Source: Bacteroidales bacterium (GTDB lineage: Bacteria; Bacteroidota; Bacteroidia; Bacteroidales; Muribaculaceae). Taken from it: a stretch of 6,809 bases of DNA. The position numbers were made by a program, and so were the translations under genes. Positions 5,950 to 6,809 of this stretch are shown piece after piece. The notes beneath the pieces are model-generated. The model saw only the letters and a program-made list of their open reading frames with translations, was not told the origin of the DNA and made no database searches. The first letter of the stretch is position 1. Each line of letters begins with the position of its first letter. Location of the stretch: assembly GCA_009177205.1 (NCBI GenBank), contig WFMC01000206.1, forward strand, positions 4,383-11,191. The letters are read 5' to 3'.

Positions 5950-6809
5950 TTAGAGTGGAGCCGGAACAACCAGTTCCATACTCAGAACTCCAAGAAAACC
6001 GACTATCTCTCCGGCAACTGTCTGAAGCGGAGTATGCCTTCCGAGCCAAACCCGAGCCATTCCTAATAAGCCTGCGCCGATAATGGCTGCAACACACCAC
6101 CAGATCAGGTTATATTGAGGCAATCCATATCGGTTCATAACCATAATCATGGCGATTAATCCTCCCATTCCTGCTCCGTGAGCTGATATTTTCCACCAAA
6201 AATTAACAATCAGATTTACGCCCGTAGCAATTGCTGCTCCGATAAAGAAATATCCCACCCATTCAGGAAGACCCGTCGTGGTCAGATAAAATCCGGTTGC
6301 CAACAAGCAGGCTCCGACAATAGTATAGGGGATTAATCGGTCGGAGCGTTTGGATAATGCATAATCAGAGACATCTCCGAATTTTGTCAGGATCCAGACT
6401 CCTATTCCGGGAACCACGGCAGTCAATCCGAACACAATCCCTATAATGATCCATTTCGATTCGGTCGGGGCATAAGAAAGCATTGAGAGATAAAACACCA
6501 TGATAATGGCGTAGGTCGGGATGAGAATCGGCGACATTATCCATGACAATAAGTGAGAGAAGGTCGTCATGATTCCCTTAGGAGGAGTTTCATCTTCCGC
6601 GGTCAATACTTCAAGCGTAGGGGACTGAAATTCATTAATCATTCGGGAGATTTCCTCATTGCTCCTTTTCAATCTCTCGGAGTCGGAACTTTTATCCCCG
6701 GTCTCATCATCACCCCCCTTCTCTTCCGCACAACTACTTTCGGAAGAATGAGAATCTGCATCCGGGTCGCAACCGCCCCCCGGAGTGTATGGATAATAAT
6801 CTGAAGTGT
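5950..6809 (-). CDS. PAP2-superfamily membrane phosphatase, frame open at the right edge
   Basis: An integral membrane protein of the PAP2 (type 2 phosphatidic acid phosphatase) superfamily, whose members dephosphorylate lipid phosphates such as undecaprenyl diphosphate or phosphatidylglycerol phosphate. Numbering from the TTG codon at 6672, about six or seven hydrophobic segments lie near 44-66, 74-95, 115-132, 138-158, 167-179, 187-208 and 219-236. The phosphatase motifs are present but altered: KRSDRLIPY (108-116) for motif 1, ISAH (162-165) where PSGH is usual, keeping Ser163 and His165, and AR-x5-H-x3-Q (206-217), keeping Arg207 and His213 but with Gln217 in place of Asp. The start is unresolved. 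ATGs at 6642 and 6570 are possible, the former preceded by GAGGAAA. However, the frame has no stop up to 6809, and the 45 extra codons encode an acidic Ser/Asp/Gly-rich stretch that runs smoothly into residues 1-34, so the true start may lie outside the window. It precedes ispG by 67 bp, suggesting isoprenoid-carrier metabolism. Confidence 0.8.
   Translation of the reverse strand, partial: TSDYYPYTPGGGCDPDADSHSSESSCAEEKGGDDETGDKSSDSERLKRSNEEISRMINEFQSPTLEVLTAEDETPPKGIMTTFSHLLSWIMSPILIPTYAIIMVFYLSMLSYAPTESKWIIIGIVFGLTAVVPGIGVWILTKFGDVSDYALSKRSDRLIPYTIVGACLLATGFYLTTTGLPEWVGYFFIGAAIATGVNLIVNFWWKISAHGAGMGGLIAMIMVMNRYGLPQYNLIWWCVAAIIGAGLLGMARVWLGRHTPLQTVAGEIVGFLGVLSMELVVPAPL

Noticed and set aside
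5883..5969. N-terminal extension of ispG to a TTG at 5969
   Set aside because: The added 29 residues do not resemble the family's N-terminus, and the extension overlaps the end of the PAP2 gene. The conserved FNYSRR segment lies just after the ATG at 5882.
6553..6804. Plus-strand open frame near the right edge
   Set aside because: It is antisense to the PAP2 frame, its translation is Arg-rich with no recognisable motif, and no start context supports it.
6669..6809. A competing open minus-strand frame ending in TGA at 6669-6671, which could be the tail of an upstream gene
   Set aside because: It encodes an Arg- and Val-rich stretch with many CGG, AGG and GGG codons and fewer RNY codons than the PAP2 frame. 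It cannot be excluded, because a gene ending there followed by an ATG at 6642 would be a normal layout, but it is the weaker reading.
1..6809. CRISPR arrays, tRNA or rRNA genes, insertion sequences, phage or toxin-antitoxin genes
   Set aside because: No regular repeat array, cloverleaf-like sequence, transposase motif or terminal inverted repeat was seen. Nearly all the window is filled by five envelope or isoprenoid genes.

Overview
This window looks like ordinary chromosomal DNA from a member of the Bacteroidota, most likely order Bacteroidales (a Muribaculaceae-like gut bacterium is plausible, but this is inference). The evidence is a MurF-alanine racemase fusion typical of that phylum, an IspG with the large insertion between barrel and Fe-S domain, a promoter matching the Bacteroidota -33/-7 pattern (TTG, 20 bp, TAATTTTG), AT-rich start regions mostly lacking Shine-Dalgarno sequences, and a small lipoprotein of a Bacteroidota type. 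No mobile element, CRISPR array, tRNA, rRNA or phage gene was seen.

Left part, plus strand: a GT4-type glycosyltransferase cut by the left edge (2-1105); a 109-bp intergenic stretch with a weak hairpin, a 10-bp palindrome and a promoter candidate (1106-1214); a small lipoprotein (1215-1676); then, 21 bp on, the murF-alr fusion (1698-4199). The lipoprotein and murF-alr probably share the promoter near 1139-1169.

Right part, minus strand: a PAP2-type membrane phosphatase whose reading frame stays open to the right edge (5950-6809), followed after 67 bp by ispG (4227-5882). The two plausibly form one transcription unit. ispG and murF-alr converge with only 27 bp between their stop codons.

The genes share a cell-envelope theme. 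IspG makes the isoprenoid precursor used for undecaprenyl phosphate. PAP2 proteins can dephosphorylate lipid phosphates, including undecaprenyl diphosphate. Alanine racemase supplies D-alanine, and MurF adds D-Ala-D-Ala to the peptidoglycan precursor. The glycosyltransferase probably builds a surface glycan. I found no convincing undescribed system. The points most worth a second look are the acidic Ser/Asp-rich extension preceding the PAP2 domain, the changed residues in PAP2 and MurF motifs, and the palindrome overlapping the -33 element.
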